Positions 33,756-42,649 of a stretch of 64,000 nt of DNA are shown here, in pieces. The DNA is taken from the NCBI RefSeq assembly GCF_002797895.1, contig NZ_PGES01000001.1, positions 558,001-622,000 on the forward strand. Direction: 5' to 3'. The position numbers and the translations under genes were made by a program. The stretch comes from Janthinobacterium sp. 67 (lineage in GTDB: Bacteria; Pseudomonadota; Gammaproteobacteria; Burkholderiales; Burkholderiaceae_D). Under the pieces are notes generated by a model, which did no database searches, was not told the origin of the DNA, and saw only the letters and a list, made by a program, of their open reading frames with translations. Each line of letters opens with the position of its first letter. Positions within the stretch are counted from its first letter, which is position 1.

Positions 33756-34487
33756 CTAGGGCCGACCGCACCCCACCAGCAACAGCATCGGCCGCTCGCG
33801 CTCTTCGGCCAGGGCCGGCTGCTGCACCACCTGTGCATCGGTCGGTCCCCATTCTTCCACGTGGTCCAGCTGGAAACCGGCGCGTAGCAAAGCATTCAAG
33901 GTTGTGCCGAGGGTGCGGTGCTGCTTGATCACGCCTGGCGCCAGCCAGTCCGACATGCGCGGGCCTTGCTGCTGGTAGCTGTCAACGGGCCAGGTCTTGC
34001 GGCCCTGCGCATCCGTCAGCCAGCCGGGCTGGCGCGGCGCCATGAAGATCGGGTGCTCGATGGAAAACACCAGCTTGCCGCCAGGCTTCAAGCCGTGGCG
34101 GATGGCGGCCAGCAGGGTGTCGAAACCTTCGATGTAGTGGAACGCCAGCGAACTGTAGACGAGGTCGTAGCTGGCTGGCGGCAAGGCCAGTTGTTCCAGA
34201 TCAAGCCGCGCATAGCTGACCGTCGGGTGTTCTCCCATGGCGCTTGCCTGCGCCAGCATCTTTTTCGACACGTCCACGCCCAGCACGCGCGCCGCGCCAG
34301 CCTCGGCAGCCCAGCGGCAGAACCAGCCATAGCCGCAGCCCAGGTCCAGCACGCTTTTTCCTTGCAACTCGGGCAGCAGGGCGCGCAGGGCTGGCCATTC
34401 TGGGGCGCTGTCGAGACCGCCGATGGAGCGCGGCAGCTGGCTGTAGGCGGTGAAGAAGCTGTCGTTATCGTAGATATTCTGTGTCAT
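33756..34487 (-). CDS. Class I SAM-dependent methyltransferase
   Basis: A 243-residue methyltransferase starting MTQNIYDNDSFFTAYSQLPRS. The SAM-binding motif I is VLDLGCGYGWFCRWAAEAGA, motif II GVDVSKKML, and the post-I/IV region YDLVYSSLAFHYIEGFDTL. It resembles small UbiE/COQ5-like or YcgJ-like enzymes; the substrate is unknown. Its ATG overlaps the TGA of the ClC gene upstream (ATGA), so translation is coupled. It marks the right-hand GC-rich edge of the retron island. Confidence 0.88.
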   Translation of the reverse strand: MTQNIYDNDSFFTAYSQLPRSIGGLDSAPEWPALRALLPELQGKSVLDLGCGYGWFCRWAAEAGAARVLGVDVSKKMLAQASAMGEHPTVSYARLDLEQLALPPASYDLVYSSLAFHYIEGFDTLLAAIRHGLKPGGKLVFSIEHPIFMAPRQPGWLTDAQGRKTWPVDSYQQQGPRMSDWLAPGVIKQHRTLGTTLNALLRAGFQLDHVEEWGPTDAQVVQQPALAEERERPMLLLVGCGRP

Positions 34488-35737
34488 GCGTCGATGTCCT
34501 TGCGGGGCATGCGCTTGGCATGGCCGCCCCGTTGCGCCCGGTAAATGCCCGCGTGGCCGGAAAACAGATAGGCCACGACGCAGGCGAGGGCCGCGTACAC
34601 GCCGATCTCGGTGCCGAACAGTTCCATCGCCATCAGGGTAGAGGCGATCGGCGTGTTGGCGGCGCCCGCAAAGACGGCAACGAAGCCGATGGCGGCCAGC
34701 AGGGTAACGGGCTGGTGCAGTAGCGGCCCCAGCGCATTGCCCAGGGTCGCGCCGATGAAGAACAAGGGCGTCACTTCGCCGCCTTTGAAACCCGTGCCCA
34801 GCGAGACGATGGTAAACGCCATCTTGCCGAGGAAATCCCAGGCGGGCAGCGTTTCCTTCAGCGCGTCGGCGATGGTGGGGATGCCCAGGCCGATATACTT
34901 GTCCGTGCCGATCAGCCACACGGCAATGGCAACGACGAGGCCGCCCACGAGCGGGCGCAGCGGGGCGTAGCCGATCCAGCGCTTCATCAGGCCGCTCAAG
35001 CCGTGCGTGGCTTGCGCAAACACTTTGCCCGTCACGCCGAACAGCACGCCGGCGATCACCATGGCGCACAAGGTCCAGGCGGAGAGGGCGGGGATCAACG
35101 GCACGGCGTAATGCGTATGGTGAATGTTCAATAATGGCGCCCACAGCAAGCCCACCTGGTCGGCGATGACGGCGGCCAGCAGGCAGGGCAGCATGGCTTC
35201 GTAGCGCAGGCGGCCGATGGCCAGCACTTCCAGGCCGAAGATGGCGCCCGCCAGCGGCGTGCCGAAGACGGAGGCAAAGCCGGCGCTGATGCCGGCCATC
35301 AGGATGATGCGGCGGTCTTCGTTGTTCAGGCGGAACAGGCGCGTGAGTTGGTCGGCCAGCGCACCGCCCATCTGCACGGCCGTGCCTTCGCGTCCAACCG
35401 AGGCGCCGAACAGATGCGAGATGACGGTGCCGCCCAGCACCAGCGGCGCCATGCGCAGCGGGATGATTTTTTTCGGGTCGTGAATTTCATCGATCAGCAA
35501 GTTCGCACCGCCTTCGACGCCGCCGCCGTAGCGCAGATACAGCCAGCCGACGGCAAAGCCGGCCACGGGCAGCAGCCAGATCAGCCAGGCGTGCGCCATC
35601 CGCGTGCGCGTCGCCCAGTCGAGGGCAAACAGGAAGAGTGCCGAGGCCGTGCCGGCCAGCACGGCCACGACAAAGGCCAGCAGCAGCCATTTCAACAGAT
35701 GCTTTAGTAGATCGGTGAGGGCGCTAAGACGCTGCAT
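34484..35737 (-). CDS. ClC-family chloride channel/antiporter
   Basis: A 417-residue membrane protein with ten or more helices. The selectivity-filter region GASVGREGTAVQMGG and the later GTGFKGGEVTPLFFIGATLGNALG are ClC signatures. ATG at 35737 (MQRLSALTDLLKHLLKW) is used; a TTG 15 bases upstream is also in frame. ClC proteins move Cl- (or F-) and protons in acid resistance or halide export. The usual filter GSGIP is replaced around GASVG, so ion preference is uncertain. Confidence 0.9.
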   Translation of the reverse strand: MQRLSALTDLLKHLLKWLLLAFVVAVLAGTASALFLFALDWATRTRMAHAWLIWLLPVAGFAVGWLYLRYGGGVEGGANLLIDEIHDPKKIIPLRMAPLVLGGTVISHLFGASVGREGTAVQMGGALADQLTRLFRLNNEDRRIILMAGISAGFASVFGTPLAGAIFGLEVLAIGRLRYEAMLPCLLAAVIADQVGLLWAPLLNIHHTHYAVPLIPALSAWTLCAMVIAGVLFGVTGKVFAQATHGLSGLMKRWIGYAPLRPLVGGLVVAIAVWLIGTDKYIGLGIPTIADALKETLPAWDFLGKMAFTIVSLGTGFKGGEVTPLFFIGATLGNALGPLLHQPVTLLAAIGFVAVFAGAANTPIASTLMAMELFGTEIGVYAALACVVAYLFSGHAGIYRAQRGGHAKRMPRKDIDA

Positions 35738-35772
35738 CGTGCATCCAGTCAAGGCTGATGGGTGGGAGTTTC

Positions 35773-37362
35773 CTACAGGCCCAGTTCCGCCACCAGCGTC
35801 TGGCCGATGGCGCGCTGCTCATCCAGAATCGCGCGCAGGTGGTGGGGGCGCGTCTTGACGTTGGTCATGACCACGCGCAGCACGTTGGTCGGGCCAGGGT
35901 AGCGCGTCGATTCCAGTACCGTGCGCGAGACGAAGCTGTGGCCTTGCGCCTTTTGCCGGTTTTGCAGCTTGGCGTTCAAGGTGTTCAGCTGCTTGTTCAG
36001 TTCGGTGGCAGCGTCCACCTGGTCGCCGGCCAGCAAGGCCTCCATGCGCTGGCGCAAGTGCGCGGGCACGTAGCGGTAGGTGAGAATGAAGGTATCGGAG
36101 CGCGTGACCAGTTCGAAATCCCGCTGGTCTGCCAGCAAGTCTTGCAACTGGCCGGACAGGGTGGCCGCCTGCTGCAGCAAGGTCGTGTAGCCGGACACAC
36201 CGAGCACCTTGAACGAGGTCCACAGTTTCAAGGCGTCGAAGCGGCGCGAGCCCTCCAGCGAGGTCTGGCCCAGGTCGCCCGAGTTGTCGCGCAGGATGTA
36301 GTTGGCGTTGTGTTTCAACAGGTTCAGGCTGGCACTGTCCTTGAACAGCACCATGCTTTGCGCCATCGGCACCCATAGCAGCTTGTGTCCGTCGATGACG
36401 ACGGAGTCGGCCAGGGCGATGCCGTCGTACAGGGGCCGGTACTGTTCCGCGATCAAGAGCGCGCCGCCCCAGGCCGCATCGACGTGGAACCAGATGGATT
36501 CGCGCGCGGCGATGGCGGCCATGGCGGCCAGCGGGTCGATGGCGCCCGTCTCCGTCGTGCCGGCGATGCCGATCATGGCGACGACCTTGATACTGCGCAG
36601 TTTCAAATCGGCGATCGTGTCTTCCAGCGCGGCCACGTCGATGCGGTTGTCGCGGTCGACGGCCACCAGGTGCAGCGCGTTTTCGCCAAGTCCCAACGTC
36701 GCCAGTGCTTTCTTGACGGAATAATGGCTGCGCGCCGAGCCGATCACGGCCAGCCCCGCGTAGCCCGACTCCTGCATGGCGGTGAACAGGCCCCGCTTGC
36801 GCGTGCCCGGCAATTGGCTTTCCAGCGCCACGGCCAGCGCCGTCAAGTTGCCCATGGTGCCGCCATTGACGACATTGCCCAGCGCGCCGCTGGTGACGGC
36901 CATGGCCTGCGTGTAGACGCTATCTGCCTGCTGGTAGACCTGACGGTGCAGCCAGCCGAGGATCTGTTTTTCGATCAGGGTCGACACGTACGCCGTCTCG
37001 ATCTTGACCTGGTTCTGGTTCAGGGTGGCCGTAAACGCTTCGGCCAGCACGCTGATCCACGGCAAGGCCTGCGTCATGTGGCCGATGTATTGCGGGTGGT
37101 TCAGCTGGGCCGTATTGGCCAGCACGGTGGTGTCGAGTTCTTGCAGGAAATCTGCCACGGCCATGCCGTGTGCGGGCAGGCTGGTGTCGGACAGTTGCGT
37201 CAGCAGTTCCGCATACGGCGTGTGCGGATAGGCCGTGTCGCGTTCGGCGGCCAGCCAGCCGCCCAGCATGCGCAGCGCCTGCCGCAGGGGCGCGGGTGCC
37301 TGTTGCAGCGCATCGATGGAAAAATGCTGCTGCAGCAGCTGTTCGATAGCGGAGTCGGTCAT
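35773..37362 (-). CDS. PLP-dependent aspartate/glutamate-type decarboxylase (PanP-like)
   Basis: A 529-residue group II PLP decarboxylase. The PLP lysine is in VVIDGHKLLWVPMAQS, the cofactor-aspartate stretch is WFHVDAAWGGALL, and TSGALGNVVNGGTMGNLTAL is the phosphate-binding region. The N-terminal LNHPQYIGHMTQALPWISVLAEAFTATLNQNQVKIET resembles the putative aspartate 1-decarboxylase PanP of Vibrio-type bacteria, which makes beta-alanine for pantothenate. A role in making another amine (GABA or diaminopropane) cannot be excluded. It stands alone between trpS and the ClC gene. Confidence 0.75.
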   Translation of the reverse strand: MTDSAIEQLLQQHFSIDALQQAPAPLRQALRMLGGWLAAERDTAYPHTPYAELLTQLSDTSLPAHGMAVADFLQELDTTVLANTAQLNHPQYIGHMTQALPWISVLAEAFTATLNQNQVKIETAYVSTLIEKQILGWLHRQVYQQADSVYTQAMAVTSGALGNVVNGGTMGNLTALAVALESQLPGTRKRGLFTAMQESGYAGLAVIGSARSHYSVKKALATLGLGENALHLVAVDRDNRIDVAALEDTIADLKLRSIKVVAMIGIAGTTETGAIDPLAAMAAIAARESIWFHVDAAWGGALLIAEQYRPLYDGIALADSVVIDGHKLLWVPMAQSMVLFKDSASLNLLKHNANYILRDNSGDLGQTSLEGSRRFDALKLWTSFKVLGVSGYTTLLQQAATLSGQLQDLLADQRDFELVTRSDTFILTYRYVPAHLRQRMEALLAGDQVDAATELNKQLNTLNAKLQNRQKAQGHSFVSRTVLESTRYPGPTNVLRVVMTNVKTRPHHLRAILDEQRAIGQTLVAELGL

Positions 37363-37401
37363 TGGCTATGTTTCAATTATGGTGACCCTAATAAAAGTAC
37401 T

Positions 37402-37428
37402 GGGGTCGGACCCTGAGGGTCCGACCCC
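37402..37428. repeat. GGGGTC-type palindrome, copy 3
   Basis: GGGGTCGGACCC-TGA-GGGTCCGACCCC is a perfect 12-base inverted repeat with the same TGA loop as copy 1. Outer bases AAAGT and ACTTT extend the symmetry. It lies between trpS and the decarboxylase start. Confidence 0.8.
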
Positions 37429-37450
37429 GGACTTTGTTGTTGGGTTAGGC

Positions 37451-37493
37451 AAAAAAATGGCCCGGCGGAGACGGGATTCTACCCGACTCCGCC
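37451..37493 (-). terminator. Terminator of trpS
   Basis: GGCGGAG (37464-37470) pairs with CTCCGCC (37487-37493), with an inner CGGG/CCCG. On the minus strand the stem is followed by GGGCCA and then seven T. Confidence 0.75.
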
Positions 37494-37523
37494 TGAGCGC
37501 ATCAGTTTGCTGACTGTCTGTGA

Positions 37524-38600
37524 TCAGAAGTAGTTGAGACCCAGCGCCGACTTGACTTCATCGGCCGTGCGGGCCGCCACTTCGCGTGCCTTGAACGTGC
37601 CTTCTTTCAGCATCTGGATGACTTGCCCCTTGTCCTTGGCGAACTCTTCGCGGCGGGCGCGGATCGGCGCCAGCATTTCCTGCAAGACCACGTCCAGGCG
37701 CTTCTTGACGATGCTGTCGCCCAGGCCGCCACGCACGTAATGGGCTTTCATGTCGGCCAGCGCCGCTTTTTCCGGGTCGAACGCGTCCAGGTAGGTAAAC
37801 GCGATATTGCCTTCCAGGTGGCCAGGGTCTTCCACGCGCAGGTGCAGCGGGTCGGTATAGACTTTTTTCACGGCGGCCGTGATTTCGGCCGGGGTCGCGC
37901 CCAGGTTGATGGTGTTGCCCAGCGACTTGCTCATCTTCGCCTTGCCGTCGATGCCGGGTAGGCGGCCGATATCGGGCACCAGCGCCTTGCATTCCATCAG
38001 CACTTCGCGGTTGTACATGCGGTTGAAGCGGCGCACGATTTCATTCGTTTGCTCGATCATCGGGATCTGGTCTTCGCCCACGGGCACCACGCCCGCCTTG
38101 AAGGCCGTGATGTCGGCCGCCTGGCTGGCCGGGTAGGTCAAAAAGCCGGCCGGAATGTCGCGCTCGAAGCCGCGCAAACGGATTTCTTCCTTGACGGTGG
38201 GGTTGCGCTCGAGGCGCGCCACGGTGACGATGTTCAGGTAGTAAAACGTCAGCTCGGCCAGTTCCGGGATTTGCGACTGGATGAACACGGTAGTCTTGCT
38301 TGGGTCAATGCCGACGGCCAGGTAGTCGAGCGCCACTTCGACGACGTTGCGGTGCACCTTGTCGATGTCGTCCATATTGTCCGTCAGCGCCTGCGCGTCG
38401 GCCAGCATGATGAATTGCTTGTAGCTGTTCTGGTAGCTGACGCGGTCGCGCAGGCTGCCCACGTAGTGGCCCAGGTGCAAGGGGCCGGTAGGGCGGTCGC
38501 CCGTCAGGATCACGGATTGCGAAGCGATGGCGGCGGGCGACAGCGGTGCTGCCGGTGCGTCATTCTGGTCTTGGGTATCTGGGGTGTTAGGCAAGCTCAT
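37524..38600 (-). CDS. trpS: Tryptophanyl-tRNA synthetase
   Basis: A 358-residue class I aminoacyl-tRNA synthetase. It has [17 protein letters not shown] (HIGH-type motif), [13 protein letters not shown] (KMSKS) and the tryptophan-binding region [25 protein letters not shown] at 38600 is chosen because AAAGGAAAC precedes it. A short acidic/proline-rich N-terminal tail ([19 protein letters not shown]) comes before the catalytic domain. A three-way structured leader lies just upstream. Confidence 0.95.
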   Translation of the reverse strand: MSLPNTPDTQDQNDAPAAPLSPAAIASQSVILTGDRPTGPLHLGHYVGSLRDRVSYQNSYKQFIMLADAQALTDNMDDIDKVHRNVVEVALDYLAVGIDPSKTTVFIQSQIPELAELTFYYLNIVTVARLERNPTVKEEIRLRGFERDIPAGFLTYPASQAADITAFKAGVVPVGEDQIPMIEQTNEIVRRFNRMYNREVLMECKALVPDIGRLPGIDGKAKMSKSLGNTINLGATPAEITAAVKKVYTDPLHLRVEDPGHLEGNIAFTYLDAFDPEKAALADMKAHYVRGGLGDSIVKKRLDVVLQEMLAPIRARREEFAKDKGQVIQMLKEGTFKAREVAARTADEVKSALGLNYF

Positions 38601-38916
38601 CAAGTTTCCTTTTGAGCCGCCTGCATCGGGGATGATCCAGGCTGAGCCTGTTACGCCACCGATCGAGGCGGCGTGGATCAAATTCACATCACTATAGAGT
38701 GGCCGCGCGGAAGTGAGCGGGACCACCAATTCAAGCAGGCGTGTTGTGACGGGATAAATTTCATGGCGTTATGGTTGCAGTTCGTGCGCGTTCTGTCAAG
38801 TTGCGCCCGGATTTATCTGCTGCGCTGCGTCAGAAGCTTGCCTATTGCGGAACTTGCTTTCCGGGTACTATTGCCGTTCGGCCACTTTTGCGTGGCATGA
38901 ATCATTGGAGAACAGT
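38601..38916. other. 316-base divergent region between trpS and the ester hydrolase gene
   Basis: It contains the trpS ribosome site and leader structure, and a GGAG ribosome site for the hydrolase gene. A weakly promoter-like AT-rich patch (AATTCACATCACTATAGAG) lies at about 38681-38700. No gene is seen in it. Confidence 0.5.
38633..38680 (-). promoter_or_regulatory. Three-way-junction-like leader structure upstream of trpS
   Basis: On the minus strand the closing stem TGATCC/GGATCA (38680-38675 with 38638-38633) encloses two hairpins: ACGCCGCC-TCGATC-GGTGGCGT and AGGCT-C-AGCCT. One base pair is G-U only in minus-strand RNA and would be a mismatch in plus-strand RNA, which supports transcription toward trpS. 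It ends 32 bases before the start codon. Function is unknown; it is not a recognisable T-box. Confidence 0.4.
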
Positions 38917-40869
38917 ATGCGCGTGTCGTCCCCCGTCCGGCTCACCGGCCTGGCCCTGGTTATAAGCTCCCTCTTTGCTGCGCCCGCGATGGCGCAAACG
39001 CCGAAAACGCCGCCCATGACGCCCGACATCGGCGCCAGGCTGGTGATGCCCGACGTCAATGATTACGTCAAGCGCGTGGTGATGATCCCCATGCGCGACG
39101 GCGTCAAGCTGTACACGGTCATCGTCGTGCCGAAAGACGCCAAACGGGCGCCCATCATGCTCACGCGCACGCCGTACAACGCGGCCCGCCGCGCCCAGCG
39201 CGCCACCAGCGCCAGCATGCTGGCCACCTTGCCGCAAGGCGACGACACCCTGGTGGAAAACGGCTACATCCGCGTGTTCCAGGACGTGCGCGGCAAGCAT
39301 GGCTCCGAAGGCGATTACGTGATGACGCGCCCCGTGCGCGGCCCGCTCAACAATACCAAGGTCGATAACGTCACCGATGCGTGGGACACCATCGACTGGC
39401 TGTCGAAGAATATTCCGGAAAGCAACGGCAAGGTGGGCATGCTCGGCTCCTCGTACGAAGGGCATACGGTGCTGATGGCCCTGGTCGACCCGCATCCGGC
39501 GCTGAAGGTGGCCATTCCCATGAGCGCCATGGTCGATGGCTGGCGCGGCGACGACTGGTTCCACAACGGCGCCTTCCGCATGCCGAGTCTGTCTTACCTG
39601 GCGTGGCAGACGAGCGTGCGCGGCAGCGCCGAATCGCCCGTGCTGGGCGTCTACGACGATTACGAGGCATATTTGCGCATCGGCTCGGCGGGCGATTTTG
39701 CGAAGAAATTCGGCATCGACAAGCTGACGTACACGAAAAAACTGTTCGAGCACCCGGCCTACGACAGCTACTGGCAGGAACAGGCGCTGGATAAAATCCT
39801 GGCGAAACGCCCGCTGATCGTACCCACCATGCACGTGGTGGGCCAGTGGGACCAGGAAGACATCTACGGTCCCTACGCCAGCTATACGGCGATGGAAGGG
39901 CGCGACAAGCACAACAACCTCAATTACCTGGCCATCGGCCCGTGGCGCCACAGCGGCGTCAATTATGAAGGCTCAAGCCTGGGCGCACTGAAGTTTGACG
40001 GCGATACGGCGCGCCAGTTCCGTGAAAAAGTCATGCAGCCATTCCTCAATCAATACCTGAAGGATGATGCGCCGGAAGCGAACACGGCGCCCGTCGTGTC
40101 CTACCAGAGCGGCACGAACCAGTGGCAGCGCCTGCAGCAGTGGCCGCTGGCTTGCGAGACGTGCGACACCAGGCTGACGCCGATCTACCTGCAGGACGGC
40201 TCCCGGCTGGGCTTTGCGGCGCCAGCGGGCGCTGCGGATGCGGCCGAAGGCGCCTTCGATGAATACGTGGCCGATCCGGCGAAACCCGTGCCTTTCGTGC
40301 CCCGTCCCGTGCGTCTTGGCGATGGCGACCAGTGGAAGCCATGGCTGGTCAGCGACCAGCGCGGCTATGCCGACCGCACGGACGTACTCAGCTATGTTTC
40401 CGAACCGTTGAAAACGGCCGTGCGCATCGCCGGCGCGCCGATGGTCAACCTGTTCGCCGCCACCAGCGGCACGGATGCCGACTGGGTCGTGAAACTGATC
40501 GACGTGTATCCGGACGAAGTGCCGTCGCAGCCGGCCATGGGCGGCTATCAATTGGGCGTGGCGATGGATATCTTCCGTGGCCGCTACCGCGACAGCTTCG
40601 AGCACCCGACGGCCATTCCAGCCGGCAAGGTGGAGCGCTACCGCTTCGCTTTGCCGAACGCGAATCACGTCTTCCTGCCCGGCCACCGCATCGCCGTGCA
40701 AGTGCAGTCGAGCTGGTTCCCGCTGTACGACCGCAACCCGCAAACCTTTGTGCCGAACATCTTCCTGGCCCAGCCTGGCGATTATAAAAAGGCGACGCAG
40801 CGCGTGTACCACGCGGCAGGTGCCGCCAGCGCCATCGAGTTGCCGATTGCGCCGCTCGACGCCCGCTAG
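38917..40869 (+). CDS. Exported CocE/NonD-family hydrolase, alpha-amino-acid ester hydrolase-like
   Basis: A 650-residue secreted/periplasmic enzyme. A signal peptide ends near FAAPAMAQ. The alpha/beta hydrolase domain has VFQDVRGKHGSEGDY, the nucleophile motif GMLGSSYEGHTVLMALVDPHPALKV, and MVDGWRGDDWFHNGAFR, close to alpha-amino-acid ester hydrolases. WRHSGVNYEGS carries the likely catalytic histidine. A C-terminal jelly-roll domain (X-Pro dipeptidyl-peptidase C-terminal type) follows from about residue 430. Family members hydrolyse or synthesise beta-lactam and amino-acid esters; the natural substrate is not known. ATG at 38917 has GGAG 7 bases upstream. Confidence 0.88.
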   Translation: MRVSSPVRLTGLALVISSLFAAPAMAQTPKTPPMTPDIGARLVMPDVNDYVKRVVMIPMRDGVKLYTVIVVPKDAKRAPIMLTRTPYNAARRAQRATSASMLATLPQGDDTLVENGYIRVFQDVRGKHGSEGDYVMTRPVRGPLNNTKVDNVTDAWDTIDWLSKNIPESNGKVGMLGSSYEGHTVLMALVDPHPALKVAIPMSAMVDGWRGDDWFHNGAFRMPSLSYLAWQTSVRGSAESPVLGVYDDYEAYLRIGSAGDFAKKFGIDKLTYTKKLFEHPAYDSYWQEQALDKILAKRPLIVPTMHVVGQWDQEDIYGPYASYTAMEGRDKHNNLNYLAIGPWRHSGVNYEGSSLGALKFDGDTARQFREKVMQPFLNQYLKDDAPEANTAPVVSYQSGTNQWQRLQQWPLACETCDTRLTPIYLQDGSRLGFAAPAGAADAAEGAFDEYVADPAKPVPFVPRPVRLGDGDQWKPWLVSDQRGYADRTDVLSYVSEPLKTAVRIAGAPMVNLFAATSGTDADWVVKLIDVYPDEVPSQPAMGGYQLGVAMDIFRGRYRDSFEHPTAIPAGKVERYRFALPNANHVFLPGHRIAVQVQSSWFPLYDRNPQTFVPNIFLAQPGDYKKATQRVYHAAGAASAIELPIAPLDAR

Positions 40870-41720
40870 CCGGCGCGCATGAGCACAGCTCCCACCGCGA
40901 CCAGGGCGATGGCCAGGTAGCGGCGGGGGCTGATTTTTTCGCGCAGGAACAATGCCGCGATGGCGATGGCGAACAAAATCGACGTTTCGCGCAGGGCCGC
41001 GATGGCGGCCACGGGCGCCTGCGTCATGGCCCACAGGGCCAGGCCGTACGAAGCGAGCGTGCCGAAACCGCCAAAGGCGGCCAAACGCCATTGCGTTTGC
41101 GCATAGGCAAGCAAGTCGGCGGGGCGGCGCAACGCCGTCCACAGCAGCAGCCCGCTTCCGTTCAAGACAAAAATCCACATCGTGTAGGCGGCCGGCGCGC
41201 CGGACAGGCGCACGCCGATGCCGTCGATCAGGGTATAGCTGGCGATGACGCAGGCGTTGCCCAGCGCAAAGGCCGTGGCGCGCCCCGTGTTGTTCGCGGT
41301 GCCCGTGGCGGGCCGGCGCGCGGCGAGATACAGGCCAAGGATGCCCGCGCAGATGCAGGCGACAGCGCCCGTCTGCATGGCGGACAGGCGTTCGCCGATC
41401 AGCGGCCAACTGGCCAGCGCCACGATCAGAGGCGCGCTGCCGCGCATCAGGGGATAGGCATGGCTCATGTCGCCGGCCTTGTAGGCGGCAGCCAGCAGGG
41501 AATAATACGCCAGCTGCGCCACGGCCGAGGCGGCCAGCCAGGGCCAGCTGGCGGGCGCGGGAGCATCGACGAAGGGCAGCACGGCCAGCGAGATCAGGGC
41601 CGCGCCGACGGAGACGAGCACCGTGCTGAGAAAGGTATCCTTGCCCGACTTGACGATGGCATTCCAGCTCGCGTGCAGCAGCGCGGCAAACAGGACGACG
41701 GCGACGACGAAACCGGACAT
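40866..41720 (-). CDS. EamA/DMT-family transporter
   Basis: A 284-residue membrane protein with about ten helices in two EamA repeats (LFAALLHASWNAIVKSGKDTF, and ALGNACVIASYTLIDGIGVRLSG). The C-terminal repeat ends with REKISPRRYLAIALVAVGAVLM. Its TAG stop shares CTAG with the stop of the convergent hydrolase gene. The substrate is unknown. The binding-protein gene upstream is only 7 bases away, so the two are probably co-transcribed. Confidence 0.88.
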   Translation of the reverse strand: MSGFVVAVVLFAALLHASWNAIVKSGKDTFLSTVLVSVGAALISLAVLPFVDAPAPASWPWLAASAVAQLAYYSLLAAAYKAGDMSHAYPLMRGSAPLIVALASWPLIGERLSAMQTGAVACICAGILGLYLAARRPATGTANNTGRATAFALGNACVIASYTLIDGIGVRLSGAPAAYTMWIFVLNGSGLLLWTALRRPADLLAYAQTQWRLAAFGGFGTLASYGLALWAMTQAPVAAIAALRETSILFAIAIAALFLREKISPRRYLAIALVAVGAVLMRAG

Positions 41721-41727
41721 GCGGGCC

Positions 41728-42549
41728 TTAGCGGGGGCGTATGCTCTGGGACAACAGTTCCTGGCGGTGATGACGCTGGAAACCCTCCATCAGGGTGCCC
41801 GAGCGGCCCGCTTTTTCCAGCAGTTCGCGCAGGATGGCCTGGTCTTCCGCCGTCAGCGACTTGCGCGACAGGTAGGCGCCGCTCATGCCCCACGGCAATT
41901 CCGGCAAGGCTTCCAGGCGCAATCGGTCGGCCAGGCCATACACGCGCGCATCGTTTTGCGCCGCGCCGGCCAGGATGGTGGGACTCATGATGGTGGCGTC
42001 GATGAAGCCGCTTTGCATCAGGCGCGCCACGGAGAGCGCATCGACTTCGTAGAACAGGCGTCCCTGGCTGCTCAGCTCCTTCGCCAGCGCCTGGTAGGGC
42101 ACGCCATAGTCGTAGCCGCGCACGAGGGCCACGCGCAATTCGCGCCGCTCGATCAGTTCCTGCATGGTGTTGATGGGCGCGCGCGCGCCTTGCAGCGAGA
42201 TCAGCAGGGGACGATTGCCCATCAGGGGGATGAACAGGCCATGCTGGTCGCGGCGCGGCGTGCTGCTGGCCGGGATCAGCATATCGGCCTTGCCCGCCTC
42301 GAACATCGCTTCCAGGCGCGCACGGGGCACGGCCGTGAAGACGAAGTTGCAGCCGAGCTTGGCACCCATGCTGCGCAGCAAGTCGGGATAGATGCCGCCG
42401 ATGCTGGCACCATTGATCACCACGCTGGCGCCGATGGCGGAGACGGGCACCTGGATGTCGCGCGAGCATTGCGCGCCGGCCAGCGACGGCAGCGCCAGCG
42501 CCAGCACGGCCATGGTTCGGCGCCAGGCGCTGGAATAAAAGTCAGTCAT
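41728..42549 (-). CDS. Periplasmic substrate-binding protein (family 3 type)
   Basis: A 273-residue exported protein. The signal peptide (RRTMAVLALALPSLAGA) is followed by a bilobal binding fold: SIGGIYPDLLRSMGAKLGCNFVF, ALVRGYDYGVPYQALAKEL, and a C-terminal LTAEDQAILRELLEKAG. There are no ABC permease or ATPase genes nearby, so it may be an orphan or signal a different receptor. ATG at 42549 follows AAGGATGGG. Confidence 0.82.
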   Translation of the reverse strand: MTDFYSSAWRRTMAVLALALPSLAGAQCSRDIQVPVSAIGASVVINGASIGGIYPDLLRSMGAKLGCNFVFTAVPRARLEAMFEAGKADMLIPASSTPRRDQHGLFIPLMGNRPLLISLQGARAPINTMQELIERRELRVALVRGYDYGVPYQALAKELSSQGRLFYEVDALSVARLMQSGFIDATIMSPTILAGAAQNDARVYGLADRLRLEALPELPWGMSGAYLSRKSLTAEDQAILRELLEKAGRSGTLMEGFQRHHRQELLSQSIRPR

Positions 42550-42649
42550 ACCCATCCTTGCTTGCCATCGAATGCCGGGCATCGGTAACGCCCCGCTGAT
42601 TATCCCATTCTCGCCTATTTATTTCTCAAATGCAATATTATGCCGGCGC

